Source: Vibrio navarrensis
GTDB lineage: Bacteria; Pseudomonadota; Gammaproteobacteria; Enterobacterales; Vibrionaceae
DNA: 64,000 nt
Assembly: GCF_015767675.1 (NCBI RefSeq)
Contig: NZ_CP065217.1
Span: 3,470,272 to 3,534,271, forward strand
Direction: 5' to 3'
Shown: one piece after another, positions 31,556 through 39,534 of the stretch
Layout: the number at the start of each line of letters is the position of its first letter
How positions within the stretch are numbered: the stretch's first letter is position 1
The notes under the pieces: model-generated
Told to the model about the DNA's origin: nothing
The model's input: the letters and a program-made list of their open reading frames with translations, nothing else
Database searches by the model: none
Made by a program: the position numbers and the translations under genes

Positions 31556-32644
31556 CTATTTTAAAAATCTTATCTGCAAATTTAGATTCAAATAATAACA
31601 TCCAGAATCTTCATATACTTCTCCAAAAGAATGTTTACTAGTACTTGCTGTTTCAAGTTTAGTATTTGAGAATAAATATTCTTCAAATTCATTTTTATTA
31701 TATAAATGATAACATAATATATCTCCGTCATCTTTAACGACTAAATAACCACCAGTTGCATCATATTGACCAGTCCATACTTTTGCAGGTGTAAGTCCTA
31801 ATGCTATATCTGTTAGCATTTTTTTAATTTTATATGTATAAAAACGATGATTATTTGAAGTATCAAATCCTACTGGGTTAAGCTCTTCTAAGTGCTCAAC
31901 TAATTCTTTCAATTTTGAAGTGTTTAATTCATAAAAATCAATAAGAATATTGCTTACAATAAATGGTAGAGAACTATCAATTAATACTAGATTATTTGAA
32001 AATACACTATTATTTATTTTATCAAATTCTAGCTTCCCACCAATCTCCTTAATCTTAGAAATTCTATTTATAATTTTATTTGGATTTTGAATGCTATTAA
32101 CTACACTAATATCATCAAAATTTAAACCATGAATTTTAAATCTAAAATTTGTAGCTTTACTGGCATTTAATAAAGTTGACGGAGAACCAAGTTGAGATTT
32201 TATACTAAAACCAAGAACAGGTTGTTGTTTTGTTTTTTCATCATGTATAACTATCGTTATATCGGTTTTTTGGCTTGATGATGCTTTTATAGAACTGCAA
32301 TGTATCTGTTTCATAAAATTTTCAATTTCAGGAATTGAAAATGTGGTATTTTTTTGTTTTTTATTTTCTAATATTTTTTCAAGTGTTTTTTGTGCTTTTT
32401 GAGCAAAATCGGATACTGGAAGTTTTAATAGTTGTTTACCTGCACTTGTAATAAATACAACATTTTGATCTATTGAGTATTCAAATTCATCATTCTTTTC
32501 TGTTCTTAAAATTTTAAGAACTGGATAAACAAGATCTTTAAGTTTCTCAAGTGATTCATTACCAGCATACAGTTTTTCATCTCCTAATACTTTTAGAAGG
32601 GTATATATTTCACTCCATTCTCCAATATTTCCTTTTATTGACAT
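31556..32644 (-). CDS. HpaII-family type II restriction endonuclease
   Basis: A 362-residue protein of the HpaII restriction endonuclease family. The N-terminus KGNIGEWSEIYTLLKVLG and the core LGFSIKSQLGSPSTLLNASKATNF are the recognisable parts. The Asp in KTDITIVIHD followed by the Ser-Ile-Lys of GFSIKSQ fits a PD-(D/E)XK-like site. By its partner methylase it should cut unmethylated CCGG. The start ATG lies inside the end of the methylase gene (10-bp overlap), so translation is probably coupled and methylase is made first. Confidence 0.9.
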   Translation of the reverse strand: MSIKGNIGEWSEIYTLLKVLGDEKLYAGNESLEKLKDLVYPVLKILRTEKNDEFEYSIDQNVVFITSAGKQLLKLPVSDFAQKAQKTLEKILENKKQKNTTFSIPEIENFMKQIHCSSIKASSSQKTDITIVIHDEKTKQQPVLGFSIKSQLGSPSTLLNASKATNFRFKIHGLNFDDISVVNSIQNPNKIINRISKIKEIGGKLEFDKINNSVFSNNLVLIDSSLPFIVSNILIDFYELNTSKLKELVEHLEELNPVGFDTSNNHRFYTYKIKKMLTDIALGLTPAKVWTGQYDATGGYLVVKDDGDILCYHLYNKNEFEEYLFSNTKLETASTSKHSFGEVYEDSGCYYLNLNLQIRFLK

Positions 32645-33906
32645 GCTATCCCCAACAAATCTAATATTTCTTTAGCTATAGCTTGAACGGCTGGAATAGC
32701 TACTGAGTTTCCAAATTGTTTATATGCTTGTGCATCTGATACAATAATTTTATACTCATCTGGAAATCCTTGTAATCTAGCCCACTCTCTAGGGGTCATT
32801 TTTCTTATCCCCTCACGATTCACTACACCTTTAATTTTTGTCACAGGTATAAAGTTGGTCAGTTTATGATCTAAAACCAAATTACGCTCTCGTCCCATTC
32901 CTCCACAAACAACAGCGTTAGCAATTCCATTATTATCTAAAATTTGGTAACCAAAACCGTTTCCCTTATCTTCATGTCGTTTTTTATGATTCTTCAACGT
33001 AGATAAATATTGTGTTGAAAGATAATATTTAACAGAAACCTCTTTCTTTTCAAGTATATCAGCAACACTAGTTTTTATATTTTTAGGCCTAGGATAATTG
33101 AATAAATTAACATTTAGGTCTTTTCTAAAACCAACTATAAATATCCTTTCTCTATTTTGCGGCACACCAAAATCTTTTGCATTTATAATTTGAGGTTCAG
33201 GAACAAAGTAGCCTAAGTCTTCTCTTAAAACATTAAGTATTGTGTCTAAGGTTTTTCCTTTATCGTGATTAGTTAACCCCTTAACATTTTCCAATAAAAA
33301 TGCTTTGGGTTTATGTCTTTTTATGATTTCAGCCACATCAAAGAAAAGCGTCCCTCTGGTATCTTCGAATCCCCCTCTCTTACCAGCAATAGAAAATGCT
33401 TGGCAAGGGAAGCCTGCACATAAAAAATCAAACGAATGTGGTATTGCAGCTTTAGTTTCTGATAAAGTAATATCACCAAATGGTAATTTGCCGAAATTTG
33501 CTTTATAAGTTTTTTTAGAGTACTGATCCCATTCACTAGAAAAAACACATTCTCCACCAAGATTTTGTAATGCCAGTCTAAAACCTCCAATACCAGCAAA
33601 TAAGTCTATAAAAGTAAAAGCTGAATTATTAGGAGTAGGGAAGGGACAGCTCATTTCTGAGCTATTAGACATCATGTTTAATACATCCTGAACCACATCA
33701 TCAGATATTTCCTTTTCAGGATACTTCCAAGACAATACTGACTTTAGAAAACTTACTGCATCTTCCTTAAAATGCTCAGAAAACTCAACTTGTTTACTAT
33801 GCAAAAAATGAGTTAGAGAAGCTATTTTATCTTGTTGTTCGAAAAAATTTTTATTGAAATGTTGATCATTCAATACGTTATCTAAAAAGCTATCTGTAAT
33901 TACCAT
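32635..33906 (-). CDS. HpaII-like DNA (cytosine-5) methyltransferase
   Basis: A 423-residue C5 methyltransferase close to M.HpaII. Motif I is FIDLFAGIGGFR (99-110), motif IV GFPCQAFS with nucleophile Cys168, motif VI ENVKG (206-210), motif VIII QNRERIFIVGF, and motifs IX-X end with QFGNSVAIPA. The target recognition region (KGNGFGYQILDNNGIANAVV, then GGMGRERNLV) resembles M.HpaII, predicting CCGG. It has an N-terminal extension of some 60 extra residues compared with M.HpaII. It is upstream of the nuclease on the same strand. Confidence 0.93.
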   Translation of the reverse strand: MVITDSFLDNVLNDQHFNKNFFEQQDKIASLTHFLHSKQVEFSEHFKEDAVSFLKSVLSWKYPEKEISDDVVQDVLNMMSNSSEMSCPFPTPNNSAFTFIDLFAGIGGFRLALQNLGGECVFSSEWDQYSKKTYKANFGKLPFGDITLSETKAAIPHSFDFLCAGFPCQAFSIAGKRGGFEDTRGTLFFDVAEIIKRHKPKAFLLENVKGLTNHDKGKTLDTILNVLREDLGYFVPEPQIINAKDFGVPQNRERIFIVGFRKDLNVNLFNYPRPKNIKTSVADILEKKEVSVKYYLSTQYLSTLKNHKKRHEDKGNGFGYQILDNNGIANAVVCGGMGRERNLVLDHKLTNFIPVTKIKGVVNREGIRKMTPREWARLQGFPDEYKIIVSDAQAYKQFGNSVAIPAVQAIAKEILDLLGIACQ

Positions 33907-34095
33907 TGATGAACCTTGTTATCATTTGTAACAACCATAAGAACTGTTCATGCATACAGTATTGGTTTATTTTAACGCTATAGTATATATCAACCAGAAC
34001 AATACTTACACTTGCAAAAACGCACCTGCAAGATACCAAAAAATCCATCCTGAAGACTCCTAAGGTTACACTATATAGTAGAATATATAATTCTA
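33907..34095 (-). promoter_or_regulatory. upstream region of methylase gene, inverted repeats
   Basis: No gene. TTGTTA/TAACAA (33916-33934) lies just before the methylase start, and AGTATTG/CAATACT arms (33958-33964 and 34000-34006) enclose an A/T-rich segment with several -10-like hexamers (TATACT, TAAAAT on the minus strand). These could be autoregulatory operators, but no promoter can be fixed with confidence. Confidence 0.35.
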
Positions 34096-34134
34096 TTCCT
34101 GTAAATCTTGCGTAATACTGTGATCCGTTTGGCG
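34096..34134. repeat. attR of the comM-integrated element
   Basis: The element arm TTCCTGTAAAT (34096-34106), 13 bases, the GT core (34120-34121), 6 bases, then the comM half-site TTTGGCG (34128-34134). It is the mirror image of attL in both arm sequence and spacing. Confidence 0.85.
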
Positions 34135-34316
34135 GGAAACTGAAAATTGCTGTTGACGATCGCGCTGCGCACTCGATCTTTCGATTCTTTAACGGTGGTT
34201 TCCGGCAAACCCACCAAAGTAAATCCAGGTAGACCGTTACTGATATGGACTTCCACACTCACCAATGGCGCTTCGACCCCAACACTTGCACGACTATGAA
34301 TGATGGCCAGTCCCAT
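34122..34316 (-). pseudogene. comM: comM, N-terminal 65 codons, cut off by mobile element
   Basis: The start of com[17 protein letters not shown] through [15 protein letters not shown] to FPAKRI, matching YifB/ComM N-termini. The frame continues from native codon 65 into about 16 foreign residues and stops at 34071 in the element. The truncated product would lack the whole ATPase. The remaining codons are at 25071-26399. It is divergent from the ilv operon. Confidence 0.95.
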
Positions 34317-34507
34317 TTTATCCTCGTTAATTTATAGGTTCGATAAAGCAAAGTTTTTTAGCCAGACCAGTTATATAGCTTGAAGCGCCAAGAGGAGAAT
34401 GTGAAAAAAGAATGAGTTTTTGCTTGTCACACTGCAGTTTTGTGTGTTACCACTAGTGACGCAAACAATTTCGTACAACATTACATAACAGATTTAACGA
34501 CAGACAG

Positions 34508-34597
34508 ATGAACTTTGCCGCTCAAATTAACTCTCTAATTATCCTCATTATCGTGGTCCTGATTAGCACCGCGCGGGGTAGAGTGGGCGCAAAATAA
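34508..34597 (+). CDS. ilvL: ilv operon leader peptide IlvL
   Basis: A 29-residue leader ORF with a run of branched-chain codons, LIILIIVVLI at residues 10-19, just upstream of an intrinsic terminator and ilvG. This is the arrangement of the ilvGMEDA attenuator: ribosome stalling at Leu, Ile or Val codons when charged tRNA is scarce prevents terminator formation. The sequence itself differs from E. coli IlvL, as leader peptides do. Confidence 0.88.
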   Translation: MNFAAQINSLIILIIVVLISTARGRVGAK

Positions 34598-34610
34598 CCA
34601 CAAGATTTTA

Positions 34611-34645
34611 AAAACCCCCGCACTGAAAAGTCCGGGGGTTTTTTT
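34611..34645 (+). terminator. ilv attenuator terminator
   Basis: AAAACCCCCG (34611-34620) pairs with CGGGGGTTTT (33 positions of stem-loop in all) and is followed by a T run to 34645. It lies 13 bases after the leader stop and 140 bases before ilvG. The 140 bases up to ilvG hold no gene. Confidence 0.9.
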
Positions 34646-34784
34646 ACAGCCATGGGTTGGCGAAGTTCTAAACTGAATACAACAAATTTTACAGTTCAGA
34701 AATGACGGGAAGTATGGGAGCGCACGCTATGTGCAATAAGTATGGAAATCGCTACCAACCACAAGGTAGCCAAGGGGGCACACG

Positions 34785-36431
34785 ATGACTGGAGCAGAGT
34801 TAGTCGTTGCCGCATTAAAACAGCAGGGCATCAAAACCGTTTTCGGCTACCCAGGTGGTGCCATCATGCCAATTTACGATGCCCTATACGATGGCGGAGT
34901 AGAACACATTCTTTGCCGACATGAACAAGGTGCGGCGATGGCAGCGATTGGTATGGCGCGAGCCACGCAAGATGTGGCGGTGTGTATGGCCACATCCGGC
35001 CCCGGCGCAACCAACCTAGTGACTGGTTTGGCGGATGCCTTCCTGGATTCAGTGCCGCTGGTGGCCATCACAGGGCAAGTCGCCAGTTCACATATCGGCA
35101 CCGACGCTTTCCAAGAGATGGATGTGATTGGTATGTCGCTATCCTGTACTAAGCACAGTTACTTAGTGACCGACATCAATGAGCTGGCCCCAACCTTGGC
35201 GGAAGCCTTTGAAGTGGCCAAAACCGGACGACCGGGCCCAGTGATTGTCGATATCGCCAAAGACGTCCAGCTTGCAAAAGCGCCTGTTGAACTGCTTGCT
35301 CCTTTTACGCCTCCTGCATTACCCAAAGTCAGCCAAGTTGATGTCGCTCGAGCTCAAACACTTCTCGACCAATCCTCTCGCCCAGTGCTGTATGTGGGCG
35401 GCGGCGTGCAAATTGGCAAAGCGACCCACACGGTACGTGAGTTTTTGCGCCTTAACCCAATGCCTGCTGTTAGTACCTTAAAAGGCCTTGGCACCATTGA
35501 GCGCCACGACCCTCACTATTTGGGCATGCTTGGCATGCACGGCACCAAAGCAGCCAACCTCGTAGTGCAAGAAGCGGATCTTTTGTTGGTCGTCGGTGCA
35601 CGTTTTGATGACCGTGTGACGGGCAAACTGGAGACCTTCGCTCCTCACGCCAAAGTGATCCACATCGATATCGACGCGGCAGAAATCAGTAAATTGCGTC
35701 ATGCCAATGCGCCGTTACGCGGCGATATCAATGTCATCTTGCCTCAGCTCGAACTGACTCGTGATATTTCCCCTTGGGTTCATCACTGTGAAAGCCTACG
35801 CAGCGGTTTTAAGTGGCGCTACGATCATCCGGGCGAGCTTATTTACGCGCCGGGGCTACTAAAACAACTTTCAGATCTGATGCCAGACAATACCATCGTC
35901 TCCACCGATGTTGGCCAACACCAGATGTGGGCAGCGCAGCACATTCAGCCGCGCGAGCCACAAAATTTCATCACTTCTGCTGGCCTTGGCACCATGGGTT
36001 TTGGCTTGCCAGCGGCGATGGGCGCTGCGGTGGCAAGACCGGATGCACAATCGGTGCTGATCTCTGGTGATGGCTCAATCATGATGAACATCCAAGAGTT
36101 GGGTACGCTGAAGCGCCGCCAAATCCCAGTCAAAATCGTCTTGTTGAACAACCAACGTCTTGGCATGGTGCGTCAGTGGCAATCGCTGTTCTTCGATGGT
36201 CGTCACAGTGAAACCATCCTTGATGACAACCCTGATTTCGTCATGTTAGCCAAGGCCTTCAATATTCCGGGTAAAACCATTACCAAGAAAGAAGAAGTGG
36301 AACCGGCACTCAAAGAGATGCTGGCAAGCAAGACCGCTTACTTACTGCATGTGTTGATTGATGAAGAAGAAAATGTGTGGCCGCTGGTACCGCCAGGTGC
36401 GTCAAACAGTGATATGTTGGAAAACACCTAG
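34785..36431 (+). CDS. ilvG: acetolactate synthase II large subunit IlvG
   Basis: A 548-residue ThDP-dependent acetohydroxyacid synthase catalytic subunit, first committed step in Val, Leu and Ile synthesis. Catalytic Glu47 lies in RHEQGA, the FAD-region and ThDP-binding GDGSIMMN motif are present, and the C-terminus [11 protein letters not shown] matches isozyme II. The frame is intact, unlike in E. coli K-12 where ilvG is frameshifted. A strong AGGGGG site precedes the ATG. First structural gene of ilvGMEDA. Confidence 0.97.
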   Translation: MTGAELVVAALKQQGIKTVFGYPGGAIMPIYDALYDGGVEHILCRHEQGAAMAAIGMARATQDVAVCMATSGPGATNLVTGLADAFLDSVPLVAITGQVASSHIGTDAFQEMDVIGMSLSCTKHSYLVTDINELAPTLAEAFEVAKTGRPGPVIVDIAKDVQLAKAPVELLAPFTPPALPKVSQVDVARAQTLLDQSSRPVLYVGGGVQIGKATHTVREFLRLNPMPAVSTLKGLGTIERHDPHYLGMLGMHGTKAANLVVQEADLLLVVGARFDDRVTGKLETFAPHAKVIHIDIDAAEISKLRHANAPLRGDINVILPQLELTRDISPWVHHCESLRSGFKWRYDHPGELIYAPGLLKQLSDLMPDNTIVSTDVGQHQMWAAQHIQPREPQNFITSAGLGTMGFGLPAAMGAAVARPDAQSVLISGDGSIMMNIQELGTLKRRQIPVKIVLLNNQRLGMVRQWQSLFFDGRHSETILDDNPDFVMLAKAFNIPGKTITKKEEVEPALKEMLASKTAYLLHVLIDEEENVWPLVPPGASNSDMLENT

Positions 36432-36442
36432 GAGAACCCCTG

Positions 36443-36727
36443 ATGGAACGTTATTTATTAGACATCAAAGCCGATGACAAACCGGTGCTGTTAGAGCGTG
36501 TTCTCCGTGTAATTCGCCACCGCGGCTTTGTGATTAAGCAAGTCGCTGCAACGCAAAACCATGAGAGCAAGGTCGCCAGTGTCGAGATCATTGTAGATAG
36601 CGATCGTCCTATCTCATTTCTCATCAATCAAATTGAAAAATTGTGGGATATTCGTAGTGTTGAGGTGATGAAGATTCGTAACGACGAGCTCCCTAACAAC
36701 AATCTACAACAACACGTAAGTGCATAA
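36443..36727 (+). CDS. ilvM: acetolactate synthase II small subunit IlvM
   Basis: A 94-residue ACT-domain regulatory subunit of acetohydroxyacid synthase II. The N-terminal MERYLLDIKADDKPVLLERV and the following beta-alpha-beta pattern fit IlvM (E. coli 87). It stabilises and activates IlvG. It sits 11 bp after ilvG and 11 bp before ilvE. Confidence 0.95.
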   Translation: MERYLLDIKADDKPVLLERVLRVIRHRGFVIKQVAATQNHESKVASVEIIVDSDRPISFLINQIEKLWDIRSVEVMKIRNDELPNNNLQQHVSA

Positions 36728-36738
36728 GGAAGGCAATA

Positions 36739-37677
36739 ATGGCAACGAAAACAGCAGATTATATCTGGTTTAATGGCAAGATGGTTCCCTGGGCACAAGC
36801 GAATGTGCACGTTCTGACTCACGCCATGCACTACGGCACCTCCGTGTTTGAAGGGGTTCGCTGTTACAACACGCCAAAAGGGCCGATTGTCTTCCGTCAC
36901 CAAGAACATGCACAGCGTCTGAAAGATTCCGCCAAGATTTACCGCTTCCCAATTCCCTATTCAGTGGAAGAGATCATGGAAGCAACGCGTGAAACGCTAC
37001 GTCAAAACAAGCTGGATAACGCCTACATTCGTCCACTGGCGTTTGTCGGCAACGTTGGTTTGGGAGTTTGCCCACCAGTGGGAAGCGAAATGGAGTTGAT
37101 CATTGCCGCCTTCCCTTGGGGCTCTTACTTAGGGGAAGAAGCGTTGGAAAATGGCGTTGATGCCATGGTCTCAAGCTGGAACCGCGCCGCGCCAAACACC
37201 ATTCCGACCGCAGCGAAAGCGGGCGGTAACTACCTCTCTTCTCTACTGGTTGGTGGTGAAGCGCGCCGTCATGGCTATGCAGAAGGGATTGCGTTAAGCG
37301 TGGATGGTTACCTTTCAGAAGGGGCGGGCGAAAATATTTTCGTGATCAAAAATGGCGTCATCACCACCCCACCAGCGACTGCGGCGATTTTGCCGGGCAT
37401 CACTCGCGATTCCATCATGACGCTCGCGCGTGAGATGGGTTATGAAGTGCGTGAGGCCAACATCGCCCGTGAGGCGCTCTACTTAGCAGACGAAGTGTTT
37501 ATGACGGGTACGGCCGCAGAAGTGGTTCCGGTGCGTAGCGTCGATCAAATTCAAGTGGGCGCAGGCAAACGCGGCCCAATCACCAAAGCGGTTCAAGAAG
37601 CGTACTTTGGTCTATTCAATGGCACCACCGAAGATAAGTGGGGCTGGTTAGATTACGTGTACCCAGAGAAGAAGTAG
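36739..37677 (+). CDS. ilvE: branched-chain amino-acid aminotransferase IlvE
   Basis: A 312-residue class IV PLP aminotransferase for the last step of Ile, Leu and Val synthesis. The PLP lysine is Lys160 in TAAKAGGNYL, and SEGAGENIF and ALYLADEVFMTGTAAEV are family signatures. Length is close to E. coli IlvE (309). It is the third gene of the operon; ilvD starts 12 bp downstream. Confidence 0.97.
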   Translation: MATKTADYIWFNGKMVPWAQANVHVLTHAMHYGTSVFEGVRCYNTPKGPIVFRHQEHAQRLKDSAKIYRFPIPYSVEEIMEATRETLRQNKLDNAYIRPLAFVGNVGLGVCPPVGSEMELIIAAFPWGSYLGEEALENGVDAMVSSWNRAAPNTIPTAAKAGGNYLSSLLVGGEARRHGYAEGIALSVDGYLSEGAGENIFVIKNGVITTPPATAAILPGITRDSIMTLAREMGYEVREANIAREALYLADEVFMTGTAAEVVPVRSVDQIQVGAGKRGPITKAVQEAYFGLFNGTTEDKWGWLDYVYPEKK

Positions 37678-37689
37678 GGAGACAAGACA

Positions 37690-39531
37690 ATGCCTAAATA
37701 CAGATCAGCCACCACCACTCATGGTCGCAACATGGCCGGTGCACGCGCACTCTGGCGTGCCACAGGCGTAAAAGATGAAGACTTCGGTAAACCGATTATT
37801 GCCGTAGTCAACTCCTTCACCCAGTTCGTACCGGGCCACGTACACCTAAAAGACCTTGGCCAACTGGTAGCAAGAGAAATTGAAGCGGCAGGCGGCATCG
37901 CCAAAGAATTCAACACCATAGCCGTGGATGATGGTATTGCCATGGGTCACGGCGGCATGCTCTACTCGCTGCCTTCTCGTGAACTGATTGCCGACTCGGT
38001 GGAGTATATGGTCAACGCGCACTGTGCTGATGCCATGGTGTGTATCTCCAACTGTGACAAAATCACCCCGGGAATGCTGATGGCCTCAATGCGCCTTAAT
38101 ATCCCGGTGATCTTTGTCTCTGGCGGGCCAATGGAAGCGGGTAAAACCAAGCTTTCGGATCAGATCATCAAGCTGGATCTGGTCGATGCCATGATCCAAG
38201 GCGCGGATCCTAAAGTCTCAGATGAGCAGAGCGAACAGATCGAGCGCAGTGCTTGCCCTACCTGTGGATCCTGCTCAGGCATGTTCACCGCCAACTCGAT
38301 GAACTGCCTCACCGAAGCGCTGGGCCTTTCTCAGCCAGGTAATGGCTCCTTGCTCGCAACGCATGCTGACCGTAAAGAGCTGTTTTTAAGTGCTGGTCGT
38401 CGCATCGTTGAACTGACCAAGCGTTACTACGAACAAGATGACGAAAGCGCACTGCCACGCAACATTGCAACCAAAGCCGCATTTGAAAACGCTATGGCGC
38501 TAGACATCGCCATGGGCGGTTCCACCAACACGGTTCTGCATCTATTGGCAGCCGCCCAAGAAGGCGAAGTCGATTTTGACATGACCGACATCGATCGCAT
38601 GTCACGCATGGTGCCTCACTTGTGTAAAGTTGCGCCATCCACGCAGAAATACCACATGGAAGATGTGCACCGCGCAGGTGGCGTGGTCGGTATTTTGGGT
38701 GAACTTGACCGCGCAGGTTTGCTGCACAATCAATCCAAAACCGTACTTGGCCTGACTTGGCAAGAGCAGCTTGCCCAATACGACATCATGCTCACCGATT
38801 CGGAAGAGGTGAAACGCTTCTACCGCGCAGGCCCTGCGGGCATTCGCACCACTCAAGCGTTCTCGCAAGATTGCCGCTGGGATACCTTGGATGACGATCG
38901 CGCGCAAGGCTGTATTCGCACCAAAGAAAACGCCTTTAGCCAAGATGGCGGCCTCGCCGTCCTCAAAGGCAACATTGCGCTGGATGGCTGTATCGTTAAG
39001 ACCGCAGGCGTGGATGAAAGCATTCTTAAATTCACAGGTCCTGCGGTGGTTTTTGAAAGCCAAGAAGACGCGGTGGAAGGTATCTTGGGTGGCAAAGTTA
39101 AAGCAGGCGATGTGGTGGTGATTCGCTACGAAGGCCCGAAAGGTGGCCCAGGCATGCAAGAGATGCTCTACCCAACCACCTATCTGAAATCGATGGGCCT
39201 TGGCAAAGCGTGTGCGCTACTGACTGACGGACGTTTCTCTGGCGGCACGTCTGGCCTTTCTATCGGCCACGCCTCACCAGAAGCGGCCAACGGCGGCGCG
39301 ATTGGTTTGGTCAAACAGGGCGACTTGATTGCCATCGACATTCCAAATCGTACTATTTCTCTTGAAGTCTCCGATGAAGAGATGGCGGCGCGGCGCGCTG
39401 AGCAAGATGCGCTCGGCTGGAAACCGGTTTCTCGTCAGCGCGAAGTGTCGTTTGCTCTCAAAGCCTATGCCAGCATGGCGACCAGCGCGGACAAAGGGGC
39501 AGTACGAGATAAGTCTAAGCTTGAGGACTAA
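37690..39531 (+). CDS. ilvD: dihydroxy-acid dehydratase IlvD
   Basis: A 613-residue Fe-S dehydratase converting dihydroxy-acids to the keto acids of Val and Ile. Cluster ligands are in NCDKITPG and [18 protein letters not shown]; the C-terminal signature [20 protein letters not shown] is complete. Length equals the family (E. coli 616). It precedes ilvA by 3 bp. Confidence 0.97.
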   Translation: MPKYRSATTTHGRNMAGARALWRATGVKDEDFGKPIIAVVNSFTQFVPGHVHLKDLGQLVAREIEAAGGIAKEFNTIAVDDGIAMGHGGMLYSLPSRELIADSVEYMVNAHCADAMVCISNCDKITPGMLMASMRLNIPVIFVSGGPMEAGKTKLSDQIIKLDLVDAMIQGADPKVSDEQSEQIERSACPTCGSCSGMFTANSMNCLTEALGLSQPGNGSLLATHADRKELFLSAGRRIVELTKRYYEQDDESALPRNIATKAAFENAMALDIAMGGSTNTVLHLLAAAQEGEVDFDMTDIDRMSRMVPHLCKVAPSTQKYHMEDVHRAGGVVGILGELDRAGLLHNQSKTVLGLTWQEQLAQYDIMLTDSEEVKRFYRAGPAGIRTTQAFSQDCRWDTLDDDRAQGCIRTKENAFSQDGGLAVLKGNIALDGCIVKTAGVDESILKFTGPAVVFESQEDAVEGILGGKVKAGDVVVIRYEGPKGGPGMQEMLYPTTYLKSMGLGKACALLTDGRFSGGTSGLSIGHASPEAANGGAIGLVKQGDLIAIDIPNRTISLEVSDEEMAARRAEQDALGWKPVSRQREVSFALKAYASMATSADKGAVRDKSKLED

Positions 39532-39534
39532 GCG

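Larger units (their letters stand above)
26398..34119. mobile_element. 7,722-bp serine-recombinase integrative element in comM
   Basis: An AT-rich insertion bounded by matched attL and attR inside comM. In order it holds a large serine recombinase, an inverted-repeat region, four iterons and a Rep-like gene, a MobV-type relaxase (opposite strand), an oriT-like region, a small coiled-coil gene and an HpaII-like restriction-modification pair. There is no transposase, no conjugation (type IV secretion) gene and no terminal inverted repeat of transposon type. This reads as a mobilizable, plasmid-like element that integrates site-specifically. Base composition and codon use (Lys, Asn and Ile rich) differ sharply from the flanking genes, showing recent foreign origin. 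Confidence 0.92.

Noticed and set aside
26395..34122. ACCGTG at 26395 and ACTGTG at 34117 as a transposon target-site duplication
   Set aside because: The copies differ by one base, no transposase or transposon ends exist, and the arms and spacings are explained by serine-integrase attL/attR.
33890..34258. A 122-codon minus-strand ORF across the right element boundary
   Set aside because: It is an out-of-frame reading of the comM start joined to non-coding element DNA.
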